Shown here piece by piece: positions 41,101 to 46,830 of a stretch of 64,000 nucleotides of DNA. Position numbers and translations under genes: made by a program. This DNA comes from Ryuthela nishihirai (taxonomy: Eukaryota > Arthropoda > Arachnida > Araneae > Heptathelidae): NCBI GenBank assembly GCA_038380435.1, contig JAWZYU010000028.1, forward strand, positions 43,273,095-43,337,094. Direction: 5' to 3'. The number at the start of each line of letters is the position of its first letter. Position 1 is the first letter of the stretch. The notes beneath the pieces were generated by a model. The model was not told where the DNA came from. It did no database searches and was given only the letters and a program-made list of their open reading frames with translations.

Positions 41101-44100
41101 TTAAGTTGCAAGACACTTTTAACAAGGTAATGGTCAGATCCAATTTCAGCTCCCCTATATGACCTGATATTCCTAACAGAAGTATTCCATTTGCTGTTAA
41201 TTAATATATAATCTATCATATTCTTATTCAGCCCATCTGGTGAAACCCATGTCTACTTATGTACGTTGCGGTGTTTGTAATAAGTGTTAGTTATTCTCAA
41301 ACCATTAAGTTTACTTACCTGTAGGAGACATTGCCCATTGCCGTTGCAACTACCAATACCAAAAGGGCCTATCATTCCTCCCCAGAGGTCAGAGTCAGCA
41401 CCAACTTTGGCACTGAAGTCACTTAGAACAAGGGTAATATCTCCTTTTTTGACAGAATTCAAAATATTCTGAAGTTGTCCGTAAAACCTCTTATATCACC
41501 TTATATCTCTTAAATCTCCTAATACTCTTAAATCACTCTTATATCACCTTATATCACTATTATTATGACTTTCCCATTCTCATCCTCATTTGGGGCATAA
41601 CAGCAGATAACACTCAAGTCTATAATGCTTGTCTGAAATTTTGCTGTAAGAAACCTTTCATTAATGAACTCATATCCTAGAAGAGCATCACTAGCCAGAA
41701 GTAGACTCATGCCTTGGTGATGCTTATTATCTTCCCTCCCAAAAAAGAGATATTTAAGATTATTTTTAAGAATCTGACCATTATTTGTCCATCTGGTCTC
41801 TTACAAGCTGAGAATACTTAAATTATAATGGTGAATTCTTGTGTGAGGACATTAAGAAAATAAGCTCTATGCAGAGTCCTCCCATTCCACCTACATATGG
41901 AAAGAAAATGGTTAGTGGGATGTTTACCTGAAGGTAAAAATATGGTATTATAGGTTATATTACATTCAAATCTTGAATATCCAATAGAAATTGACCTATG
42001 ACCTGAACAAAACCTGAACAAGAACTATGCCCCCTGCAACATGCAAATTACTATTGTCTACATCTTTGGGTAGGAGTTTTAGGCCCCTTCGGCATTGGTA
42101 GTTCTAATGGCAATGGGGAACATCTGCTACAGGTAAGTGAGCTTAATGGTTTACAAACAACCAACACATACTACAAACATCGGGGCATTTATAAATATAC
42201 ATGGGTTTCACCTGATGGGTTGCACAGGAATATGATAGATTATATTTAAATTAACAGCAAATGGACCAGTTTCAGTAGGAATACCAGATCATACAGGTGA
42301 ACCGAAATTGGGTCTGACCATTATCTGGTCAAAAGTGTCTTGCAGCTGAAGCTTAAGAAATGTTGTGCTAGGGTTGGGAAAGTTACCTTTGGCACTGAAG
42401 GTCTGAGGGGTCCAGGTATAGGCAAAGCATACCATGGTAGGTTACTTAGTCATTATGACAATCGTGGTTTGCTTACTGCTGAAGTTGTGAAAGAATGGGA
42501 TCAGTTGAAACAGGCTTTTCTTGAAATCAACAGTACTCTTTTGGGTAAAAGGGAACAGAGGAAACAAAATTATTTTAGTGATAAGGCTATGGAACTTATT
42601 TCTCAAAGAAGGAAGTGCAGGATTAATATGAATCAACACCCTACTAGTCCTAACAGAAGGCATTACAATGACCTTAATATATTTGTAAAGGATAGTTAAC
42701 AGCTAATAAGAATCTACGACTTGATAGCTTGGCTGACAAAGCAGAGGAAGCAGTTAAACAACCCAACAGCAGGGGGCTGTACCAGATTGTTAATGTTTTA
42801 TGTGGGAAGAAACAGACAGGTACACAGGGACTGAGGGAAAAACATGGCAAGGTGGCTGAAGGTGAGGGTTCTGTGATGGTTAGGTGGGCTGAGCATTTCA
42901 GAGATGTTCTAAATAATGTGATTATTTCTACTCTCACTGTTTGTAAAGAGGATAGATGCATTACTGGCTTTAATGATGGCCCTACATCACATTCCAAAGT
43001 CACTTTATCTCTAAATTAAAACTGCATAAATCCCCAGGGGTGGATGAAATCAACACTGAAATGCTTAGAGCTGGGAACATTTGTATTGACACATGACTGA
43101 CTGAAATTTTAAATATATTTTATGATAAAAGTATTGTTCCTAAGGATTTTACTAGAGCTATCATTGTTCCAATTTTTGAAAAAGTGTGATGCCCCCTCAT
43201 TCACTTTTACTTTACCTTAACCAGTTTTGCTTAATTTATGTTATATTTATCATTTTCGGGATTTCAATTTCATTTTTGGCATCACAGCACTCGTTTCCAA
43301 GAGCATAGGAGTTGTGCATGCACAACTTCGAACTTTCGATTGTCACCTGCTAAAGCGCACGTGTACAAGGACAAGTCCCATCTTGCGTCATAGCTTGCAC
43401 GCTCGTCATTTTATGCAAATGTCTTTACCAATGCAACAGCCATGTGTTGCCAAGCCCGTATGTTTGTTATAACCATGACATGTAGTCACAGAAGTCAGTT
43501 AGAGTTGTGAAGAGTTGGTGTTAGTCACAGAGAGCTGTTGTTAGTAGCAGCAAGATAGTGATGATGCAGTCGACATCTCATTAAAGTTGGTGAGTGTTTA
43601 AAAATAATTTTTTGGAAATAAACTTGTTTGTTATAGAAACTTTTTGAATCTTTGCTATTTTTTCTCTTGAGCAATGTTAGTTGTTTTGATTGTAAGTTAA
43701 ATTAGAATTGACAATCATTTAATTTTTGAATTCTTACTCGCTAAGTAACACCCGCTGGTATTTGAACCCTAATTGAAGTTTATTTGGCAATTAGTTAATT
43801 ATTGCCTGGCGCCCGACTTTAGCTATCCGGAGCTTGAATAAATATTGGATCAGACAAATGGTCCAAAACTTTAAAAATATTTAAATCTTTGGAGTGTTAC
43901 AAAAGGTTGGGTTGGGTTGTTTTACCTCTGAGTGGCACTTTTTTGCACACCTTGGGCTAAATGGCCAGGTCACGTGGACCCCGAAGGCTCAGAGAAGGTT
44001 GGGGGAAGGGACCCACAGGAACAGCTGTTGGGAGACAGATGGTAGCCTCCCATCAAGGCCATCCAGCGTGTTCTTTAATGTGCACAGGGTATGGCTCTCC

Positions 44101-46803
44101 CGCCACGGGGCCACGGCTTAACGTCCCATCCGATGGACAGCGGCCTTTCCAAGCCCATCGGTGTTCCCTACTGACCGTGGGCAGGGCAGGGAATTTTGCG
44201 GAGATAAATCTGAACACTGACCCAGCTGGGACTTGAACCTGGGAACTACAGATTACAAGCCTAGCGCGCTACTGACTGAGCCACTCCCGCCATGTTACAA
44301 AAGGTGATCACAGTTCTTGTGATAATTATAAGGGAATTAATTTACTTTCTGTTCCAGGTAAAGTTCTTTGCATGATTATACTTAATAGAATTAAGAATTT
44401 GGTTGATGGACAACTGCATGAGGAACAGTGTGGATTCAGAAGTGGTAGAGGATGTACTGATCAAATATTTTCACTTAGGCAAATTCTTGAGAAATGTTCA
44501 GTTTCAGAAACCTGTGGTTACTAGCTTTATAGATTTCAAAAAGGCTTTTGACTCTGTTGAGTGACATAATTTGTGGTTGATCATTAGATCATATGGTATA
44601 CCAGATAAATTACTTAGTGTAATGAAACTCTTTATAATAATAAACAATGAAATAAGCTCGACGTATTCCAAATCAACTATTAAATCAGCACTCTAAAAAT
44701 CGATGCTAGAGTGCTGATTTAATAGTTGATCTTTATAATAACACTGAGTCGTGTGTGAGAGTTGGTACATCTTGCAGCGATTGGTTTAGCATTGCTAGTG
44801 GAGTTAAACAAGGGTGCTTTTTGTCTCCTTTTCTCTTTTGTTTGGTTATTGATTATGTTATGTGAAATTATTTGCAAGGGAAGGATTTTGGCCTTAAGTG
44901 GTCTAGAGATTTCAAAATTTCTGATTTAGATTATGCAGATGATTTGGCCTTGTTGGCTAATGATGTTGATGTGATGAATTCTTTCATTAGGGCTGTTGAT
45001 GAGACTGGTAGTAGAGTAGGATTGGTTATAAACAGAGAGAAAATTAAAGTGATGAAAATTGGTCAGGCAGGCTGTGGTTCAGTTAATCTGAATGGTTGCA
45101 GTCTTGAGCAGGTGTCACAGTTTAATTATCTTGGGAGCTATGTAACAGATAATGGTGATGTGTGGCATGAGATTAACAGACGAATAGGGATTGGTGCTAG
45201 GACTTTACAGAATCTATGGAGTGTGTGAAAAAAATAGGCATATACGCCTAAAAGACTAAAATTAGGCTGTATAATAGTTTGGTTCTTTCTAAGGTTAGTT
45301 ATGGTAGCGAAACATGGACCCTTTGTAAGCAGGATAACAAGAAACTTGATGCTTACGCAGTATCTTGGGCATTAGGTGGTTTGACTTTGCAAGTAATGAT
45401 GAGGTTAGAAGGAGTCATCAACCTCTTTTGAGCGGCATATTGTGCAGAGACTATTGGTTTGGTCATGTTGCCCGAATGCATAGTTGCAGATTGACAAACA
45501 GGATTATGAATAGTATGCCTAGGGGTTTGATGAAAAGGGGGAGACCTAGGATGTGATGGGCTGACAATGTCAAACAGTACCTTGCTAGAATGGGCCTAGA
45601 ATTGCCAAATGCAACAGCAGTAGCTCAGAAGACACACATCTGGAGGGAAAAATTACAGTCTAGTTGGATCACTGTAGCCCATGGCTGCATGTTAAATGGT
45701 TAAATATCTGTGGGATGCCTTAGAGAGATATACTGCAAACTGTCAGTCACCTTTTTGGTCCCTCTGCCATGTAAAGTTAGTTCTTGTGGAAAAATGGGAT
45801 TTGTTGCCTCAGTCCTTCTGAACAGCCTTACATTGAATATAGATCAACACTGCCAAGTTTATTTAGCCATCAGATGGGATCATACTCTATATTGACATCA
45901 TATGTGCATATTTTGGAGCATCTGAAGCCAACTTCTGTTATGCCCAAAATTTTCCTATTTTAATGATTTCATTGAAATATATTCAGTTCTGCTCTGAAGG
46001 TTTCTCATTGCACTAAAATATATTTCTGGGCAAATTTTCATTTAATTTCATTTGCAATAAAAAGGTAAATAAAAATGTTGCATTTACAATAAAAATGTTA
46101 CATTAAATTGAATTCTATCAAGCTTTTTATTTAAATAAGTTTTGTTTTCAGTTACTTAACAAATTCAATTAGCAACAATATATAAAATAACAGCATAATT
46201 ACAAATCAATAATTTTCATAAACAAAAGGCATGTAAAATTAAACTCAAGGATTTGCTGGTAATAATTTGTAAGGTACATCATTACAGAAACTTTTCTTAC
46301 CAACTTTCTTGTAAATTGGCTGAGCAATATTTATTTTAGGATCCTTTTCCTAAAATCGTTTAAAATGTAAGGCAGTATATATATATATACTGCTCACAAA
46401 AATTGGGGGATATCTCAAAATGAATATGAAGCGATGAAATATCCCCTAATTTTTGTGAGCAGTATATATATATACACATACACACACATAAAATATAATT
46501 TCATTGTAATTTATTAAATTCTTGTAAATTGGTTGAGCAATATTTGGTTTTATGACCCTTTACCTAAAATCCTTTAATGGCAGCACACACACATACACAT
46601 ACAAAACTTAGTGTAATTTTATTGTAATTTATTAAATCTTATTACTTCAAATGGCAGTTTTTGCTGTAATTTAGACCTTTACATAGCTTCGATTGAACAA
46701 TCCACACACTAAGATCCACAGCTATTCTCTTTCCTTTCAGGTAGGTTAAAGGGTGTTTTCGGCTAACACGCTCTAGCACTGGCCATAAGTCACTTACACC
46801 CAT
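5062..46803 (-). CDS. GEN1: GEN1 Holliday-junction resolvase, N-terminal 329 residues in six exons (gene continues past base 1)
   Basis: Joining 46803-46646, 29422-29056, 21653-21564, 13215-13129, 6711-6530 and 5165-5062 gives one open frame. All introns are GT-AG and the exit phases agree (2, 0, 0, 0, 2, 1). The product opens with [11 protein letters not shown] and matches animal GEN1, an XPG/RAD2-family nuclease that in known members resolves four-way DNA junctions during recombination repair. Acidic metal-site residues are visible at D30 (IAVDLSVW), D74 ([11 protein letters not shown]), E193/E195 (SAGEAEALC), D214/D216 ([10 protein letters not shown]) and D267 (GCDY), followed by a helix-hairpin-helix ([14 protein letters not shown]). 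Human GEN1 has its catalytic pair at E134/E136. The 59-residue shift comes mainly from an acidic Asp/Ser/Pro-rich loop at about residues 94-163. The last exon ends in CHCEVCGHP, which precedes the chromodomain in animal homologues. Introns are 17.2, 7.4, 8.3, 6.4 and 1.4 kb and are filled with mobile elements. FEN1, EXO1 and XPG fit less well at the N-terminus. Confidence 0.93.
5881..5955 (+). repeat. GGGT-type tandem repeat, potential G-quadruplex
   Basis: GGGGGGATGGGTGGGTGGGT continues as imperfect GGGT/GAGT units for about 50 bp, then GTCT and GAAT units. On the GEN1 transcript strand it is C-rich. Confidence 0.8.
6205..6350 (+). repeat. Three-copy local repeat, copy 1
   Basis: Core CTTTTCTCAGATAT, AATTAATAATTATA, GGAGTACACTG and TTCTTCAGACATA in the same order as copies at about 11495-11640 and 11715-11860. 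Confidence 0.75.
6530..6711 (-). CDS. GEN1: GEN1 coding exon 5 (residues 235-295)
   Basis: 182 bases with acceptor AATTTAG and donor GTAAGT. It encodes [19 protein letters not shown], the last catalytic aspartate (D267) and the helix-hairpin-helix DNA-binding motif. It ends on AG of Arg295, completed by the first base of the next exon. Confidence 0.93.
6758..8035 (-). mobile_element. Tc1-like transposon, full length but dead
   Basis: Inverted ends GAGCCAAAACATTATGAC at the left and its complement at the right lie between TA dinucleotides. The transposase is on the minus strand, with [12 protein letters not shown] around the second catalytic Asp and DINPIEHLW around the third catalytic residue. 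Frameshifts and an internal inverted duplication at 7153-7254 disable it. It inserted in GEN1 intron 4. Confidence 0.9.
7153..7254. repeat. Inverted duplication inside the Tc1-like element
   Basis: Arms of about 43 bp (7153-7195 and 7213-7254) with a 17-base spacer. One arm is normal transposon sequence and the other its reverse complement. Confidence 0.9.
8036..8340. other. No gene recognised
   Basis: AT-rich intron sequence between the Tc1-like and RTE elements. Confidence 0.6.
8341..8985 (-). mobile_element. RTE-type LINE, 3' fragment
   Basis: Begins at the ATC-repeat 3' end (8349-8364) and runs back through the FGHVARM block to about the FNYLGS region. It has many substitutions and frameshifts. 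Confidence 0.85.
9060..9510 (-). mobile_element. SINE A, interrupted by SINE C
   Basis: The tail GGGTTGTTTTACCTCTGAG lies at 9068. The body runs to about 9338 and resumes at 9441 (ACAAAATCTCAATG) with the tRNA head. Confidence 0.85.
9340..9440 (-). mobile_element. SINE C body without a head
   Basis: Has the CAAGCAGCTGCCTGCC and GCCATAGTAGAAGATC blocks. The head is missing. It sits at nearly the same position in SINE A as the 5S-headed copy at 3321-3555. Confidence 0.8.
9739..9815. mobile_element. 77-bp Tc1-related miniature element
   Basis: Near-perfect inverted repeat ATCAGAATAATATGACCACC with TA on each side. The ends match the left end of the Tc1-like element at 13897. Confidence 0.9.
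9816..10747. other. GEN1 intron 4 (part), AT-rich
   Basis: No gene or repeat family recognised. Confidence 0.55.
10748..11098 (-). mobile_element. SINE A
   Basis: Near full length but diverged, from CACATTGGGCTAAATGGCC to the tRNA head. Confidence 0.85.
11099..11494. other. No gene recognised
   Basis: AT-rich sequence with homopolymer runs only. Confidence 0.5.
11495..11860 (+). repeat. Three-copy local repeat, copies 2 and 3
   Basis: Two diverged units about 225 bp apart. Each carries CTCAGATATGCCCAATTAAT, then GGAGTACACTG and CAGACATA. A third unit is at 6205-6350. Confidence 0.8.
11900..12860 (+). mobile_element. Mariner remnant
   Basis: Translated pieces in order: [13 protein letters not shown] (VTGDE catalytic region), [15 protein letters not shown], and YSPDLVL with [12 protein letters not shown] (the PYSPDLAPSDYHLF block). 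Stops and frameshifts are frequent and the ends could not be placed. Confidence 0.75.
12861..13128. other. No gene recognised
   Basis: Intron 4 sequence up to the donor of GEN1 exon 4. Confidence 0.5.
13129..13215 (-). CDS. GEN1: GEN1 coding exon 4 (residues 206-234)
   Basis: Exactly 29 codons, phase 0 at both ends, with acceptor TATAAG and donor GTAGGT. It encodes [19 protein letters not shown], with metal-binding D214 and D216. The acceptor lacks a strong pyrimidine tract but the homology leaves little doubt. Confidence 0.9.
13216..13896. other. No gene recognised (GEN1 intron 3)
   Basis: Includes a less AT-rich patch at 13640-13860 whose translations match no family known to me. Confidence 0.5.
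13897..14942 (+). mobile_element. Tc1-like transposon, right end lost
   Basis: The left inverted repeat starts after TA at 13895. The transposase begins at ATG 14041 ([14 protein letters not shown]), with a stop at GYS, then [16 protein letters not shown] and [15 protein letters not shown] near 14890. The right end is replaced by SINE B at 14943. Confidence 0.88.
14943..15150 (+). mobile_element. SINE B copy with a foreign 47-bp insert
   Basis: The tRNA-like B box GGTTCGTATCC is at 14980 and the body AATTGAAATCGACATCAAAA follows. The family tail (GATGTTGAACTGTCAAG and onward) resumes at about 15099, after an insert at 15051-15098. Confidence 0.85.
15051..15098 (+). repeat. Templated insert inside SINE B
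   Basis: The first 27 bases repeat 14357-14383 of the neighbouring Tc1-like element exactly (CAAAGTTACGAGTGGGTCTC and onward). Confidence 0.85.
15285..15405 (+). mobile_element. SINE B
   Basis: TAGCTCGTGGTACAGAGCAC head, the GGTTCGTATCC B box and the CTCTAAAATTGAAATCAACG body. Promoter-like boxes are present, but this is a retroposon and not a tRNA gene. Confidence 0.88.
15620..15857 (-). repeat. Satellite-like repeat units, minus orientation
   Basis: Two units of about 140 bp carrying AATGAAAGCTTGTRATRYGA and a TAGGCTATAAAAA block. They are the reverse complement of the units at 16250-16740 and 34228-35009. Confidence 0.8.
15858..16065 (+). mobile_element. SINE C with a tRNA head
   Basis: A box TGGCTGAGTGGTTAGC and B box GGGTTTGAGCCCC give a Leu/Ser-type tRNA head. 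The body from TCTGCTGAGG to ACGCTTGAGGAGGG matches the 5S-headed copy at 3321-3555. Confidence 0.88.
16085..16740 (+). repeat. Palindromic core plus satellite-like units
   Basis: The core has CTTAAAAGGAAGATAGGG and its complement about 45 bp apart. It is followed by units carrying ACTTTCATTTGA. The whole arrangement recurs at 33995-34700. Confidence 0.8.
16741..18064. other. No gene recognised (GEN1 intron 3)
   Basis: AT-rich. Holds two small perfect hairpins, at 17049-17073 and 17568-17604 (arm GTCCCAGATAGAGAAAC). Confidence 0.6.
18065..18172 (-). mobile_element. SINE D, tRNA-like
   Basis: The minus strand carries TAGTTTAATGGTCTTAGAAT and a GTGGGTTTGAATCAGTG B box. It is related to the copies at 53040 and 53370. 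Confidence 0.7.
18180..21426 (+). mobile_element. piggyBac-like non-autonomous element, TTAA-flanked, copy 1
   Basis: TTAA at 18176-18179 is followed by CCCTTCCAGTGTCC. At the right, TTTGAGA-type complement precedes TTAA at 21427-21430. The first 1.3 kb matches 32587-33895, and 20370-21293 matches the reverse complement of 35050-35945. No long reading frame exists. The extent of the right end is inferred. Confidence 0.6.
21564..21653 (-). CDS. GEN1: GEN1 coding exon 3 (residues 176-205)
   Basis: Exactly 30 codons, phase 0 at both ends, with acceptor TTTCAG and donor GTAAAG. It holds [16 protein letters not shown], the XPG-I signature with the two catalytic glutamates E193 and E195. Confidence 0.93.
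21770..22400. mobile_element. Possible hAT-type miniature element hosting SINE A
   Basis: TTCAACCTTTTTCACTAGTG at the left and GGCCCATGGGCCATTTGA at the right resemble ends of hAT elements. Target duplication not verified. Confidence 0.35.
21824..22118 (-). mobile_element. SINE A, diverged
   Basis: The GTTGTTTTACCTCCAAATGC tail end and the CTTTCCAAGCCCATTGG core are clear. Confidence 0.8.
22475..23759 (+). mobile_element. Tc1-like transposon, full length but dead
   Basis: Inverted ends CAGCCAATACATTAAAGCCA and its complement lie between TA dinucleotides. The transposase reads [18 protein letters not shown], with the expected start ATG now GTG. Then [18 protein letters not shown] with a catalytic Asp, [11 protein letters not shown] (the NAPCH block mutated), and [12 protein letters not shown] in another frame. 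Confidence 0.9.
23780..24690. mobile_element. Foldback element with arms over 200 bp
   Basis: 23850-24060 and 24390-24600 are inverted copies (AAGTTTTTAGGAGCAAAC at the left, its complement near 24520; CACTATGTGGTGATGTTAGA paired with its complement near 24455). Weaker similarity extends outward to about 23780 and 24690. The spacer has no transposase. Confidence 0.8.
24691..26280. other. No gene recognised (GEN1 intron 2)
   Basis: AT-rich. A perfect 16-bp-arm hairpin lies at 26015-26050 (AGCCAAGTTATGAATC). Confidence 0.6.
26281..26651 (+). mobile_element. SINE A, near full length
   Basis: Runs from the tRNA head (TACTCAGTCAATAGCATACC) to the AACCCAACC tail. AAATGGA-type flanks suggest a short target duplication. 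Confidence 0.88.
26935..28528 (+). mobile_element. Mariner with an internal tandem duplication
   Basis: Inverted ends (GAGGGCATTCAAAATGTTTT and a diverged complement) lie between TA dinucleotides. The N-terminal region ([20 protein letters not shown]) is present twice. The C-terminal half (28000-28456) includes [19 protein letters not shown], but the catalytic block HDNAPAH reads QNDMACLG. Non-functional. Confidence 0.85.
26973..27712 (+). repeat. Tandem duplication of the mariner 5' half
   Basis: 26973-27357 and 27365-27712 are nearly identical. The second unit lacks 37 bp after CACTCATTCCTCC. Confidence 0.9.
28529..29055. other. No gene recognised
   Basis: Intron 2 sequence up to the GEN1 exon 2 donor. 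Confidence 0.55.
29056..29422 (-). CDS. GEN1: GEN1 coding exon 2 (residues 53-175), carries the long acidic loop
   Basis: The acceptor is TTTGCAG at 29423-29429 and the donor GTAATT at 29055-29050. One base completes codon 53, then 122 codons follow. The first 35 residues ([10 protein letters not shown], then [11 protein letters not shown]) match the rest of the XPG N-domain. Residues about 94-163 are a low-complexity stretch rich in Asp, Ser, Pro and Lys. The exon closes with GHFFHLLKQ, equivalent to the helix before the XPG-I domain. The loop is roughly 50 residues longer than the equivalent human segment. Confidence 0.9.
29423..29753. other. No gene recognised
   Basis: Intron 1 sequence next to GEN1 exon 2, with a short CA run at 29724-29734. 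Confidence 0.55.
29758..30010 (-). mobile_element. piggyBac-like element, end fragment (copy 4)
   Basis: TTAA at 29754, then sequence collinear with 35014-35230 (TCAGCCAAAAAAAATTTTAG, AATAGGCCATGTTATAC and so on). The other end is missing. Confidence 0.55.
30989..32514 (-). mobile_element. Tc1-like transposon inside the RTE copy
   Basis: Ends CTATATGATCAAAAGTATTG and a diverged complement, with TA duplicated at 30987 and 32515. The minus-strand transposase shows [12 protein letters not shown] and [13 protein letters not shown], and a QHNNAP block where Asn replaces the catalytic Asp. SINE A interrupts it at 31353. Confidence 0.9.
31353..31653 (-). mobile_element. SINE A with 13-bp target duplication
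   Basis: TCATTTTGTGGAT flanks it at 31340-31352 and 31654-31666. The copy lacks the tRNA head (5' truncation). Confidence 0.95.
32587..33895 (+). mobile_element. piggyBac-like element, copy 2 (left part)
   Basis: Begins CCCTTTCAGTATCC directly after TTAA at 32583-32586, a TTAA known from intact RTE copies. It is collinear with 18180-19480. The right part is missing. Confidence 0.65.
33995..35009 (+). repeat. Palindromic core and seven satellite-like units
   Basis: AAGCTTTCATTTG-type motifs recur at about 34235, 34334, 34418, 34568, 34698, 34844 and 34988. Each unit ends with a TTTAGGGG/AAGAAA and ATTTTTTATAGCC block. The array resumes at 37489, after the TTAA insertion. Confidence 0.82.
35014..37484 (-). 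mobile_element. piggyBac-like element, copy 3, TTAA on both sides
   Basis: TTAA at 35010-35013 and 37485-37488. The ends CTCTTCCAGGGTCC and (complement) CCCTTTCTAGGTCTCC resemble each other. The flanking satellite array reads across the insertion point. 2471 bp with no transposase frame; it hosts the foldback at 36006. Confidence 0.72.
36006..37215. mobile_element. Foldback element with about 190-bp inverted arms
   Basis: 36010-36168 pairs with 37058-37213 (TACCTGCATTTTCTTCATTC against GAACGAAGAAAATGCAGGTA; AAGAACTATCACCAAGTGAG against its complement). Ends GTGAAGTTTA. The interior has no recognised protein. Confidence 0.85.
37489..37844. repeat. Continuation of the satellite unit, then AT-rich sequence
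   Basis: GCATTCGAAAGATATGATGG continues the unit interrupted at 35010. 37600-37720 shows weak similarity to piggyBac-like interior sequence. Confidence 0.55.
37845..38212 (-). mobile_element. SINE A, diverged
   Basis: From TGGGTTATTTTACCTCTGAG to the tRNA head near 38200. Confidence 0.85.
38213..38535 (+). mobile_element. Tc1-like transposase C-terminal fragment
   Basis: [16 protein letters not shown] text followed by [14 protein letters not shown], a broken [11 protein letters not shown] block. No terminal repeats seen. Confidence 0.7.
38536..38961. other. No gene recognised
   Basis: AT-rich intron 1 sequence. Confidence 0.55.
38962..41950 (-). mobile_element. RTE-type LINE, near full length, dead
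   Basis: From the ATC-repeat 3' end at 38966 back to the endonuclease start near 41910. Endonuclease blocks: [13 protein letters not shown] and [11 protein letters not shown] blocks: [11 protein letters not shown] and [11 protein letters not shown]. It has several frameshifts and a low-complexity ATATC-type expansion at 41490-41560 in the endonuclease. Confidence 0.92.
43185..44299 (+). mobile_element. Solo LTR, split by SINE A
   Basis: TGTGATGCCCCCTC at the left and GTGTTACA at the right form TGT...ACA termini. AAAG at 43181-43184 and 44300-44303 is a 4-bp target duplication, since deleting the insert plus one AAAG re-joins the RTE frame exactly. The LTR is about 717 bp without SINE A. A primer-site-like TGGCGCCCGAC near 43808 is unexplained for a solo LTR. 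Ty3/Gypsy-type is my guess. Confidence 0.8.
43908..44292 (-). mobile_element. SINE A, full length, 13-bp target duplication
   Basis: TGTTACAAAAGGT at 43895-43907 and 44293-44305. The copy is 385 bp with a complete tRNA head (complement of GGCTCAGTCAGTAGCGCGCT) and is among the best preserved. Confidence 0.96.
44641..44730. mobile_element. 90-bp hairpin insertion in RTE
   Basis: CTTTATAATAA is duplicated at 44630-44640 and 44731-44741. The insert ends in a perfect 24-bp-arm hairpin (44672-44695 with 44707-44730). Confidence 0.88.
45694..45900 (+). mobile_element. Tc1-like transposase C-terminal fragment
   Basis: In frame it reads LWDALERY and, after a frame change, [20 protein letters not shown] and HTLY. 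This matches the tail of a Tc1 family whose members end ARGGHTRY. Confidence 0.65.
45901..46388. other. AT-rich; left unit of a local duplication
   Basis: 46303-46378 (TTGTAAATTGGCTGAGCAAT onward) recurs at 46512-46585. Confidence 0.6.
46389..46462. mobile_element. 74-bp Tc1/mariner-type miniature element
   Basis: Ends ACTGCTCACAAAAATTGGGG and its complement with one mismatch, lying in TA repeats. Confidence 0.85.
46646..46803 (-). CDS. GEN1: GEN1 coding exon 1 (start codon, residues 1-53)
   Basis: The ATG is at 46803-46801. It is directly preceded by a pyrimidine tract and CAG, a classic acceptor, so at least one untranslated exon probably lies further upstream at higher coordinates. The exon encodes [11 protein letters not shown], the first catalytic aspartate D30, and ends at CHLK. 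Codon 53 is split AA|G by a GTAATA donor at 46645-46640. Spacing from the conserved Trp to HLK (20 residues) equals that of Drosophila Gen as I recall it, which supports reading through to this donor. Confidence 0.92.
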
Positions 46804-46830
46804 CTGAAAAAAAGAAGAGGAGCAAAAATA
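46804..46830 (-). other. Splice acceptor abutting the GEN1 start codon
   Basis: On the minus strand a run of about 17 pyrimidines ends in CAG immediately before the ATG. This implies a 5' UTR intron. The cognate 5' exon was not identified. Confidence 0.6.

Larger units (their letters stand above)
42050..45690 (+). mobile_element. RTE-type LINE, 5'-truncated, three insertions
   Basis: Runs from the endonuclease ([12 protein letters not shown]) through RT to the 3' end, back to back with the minus copy at 38962. It is interrupted by a solo LTR carrying SINE A (43185-44299) and by a 90-bp hairpin insert at 44641. [11 protein letters not shown] is present at 44926-44958. The GAT 3' tail is absent: the copy passes into a Tc1 fragment. 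Confidence 0.92.

Noticed and set aside
42340..42699. 119-codon frame as a host gene
   Set aside because: Same RTE region as 60939-59851, on the plus strand.
29422..46646. A missing small GEN1 exon between exons 1 and 2
   Set aside because: Reading exon 1 through to the GTAATA donor at 46645 gives CHLK joined to TLFYR with matching phase and the spacing seen in Drosophila Gen, so none is needed.
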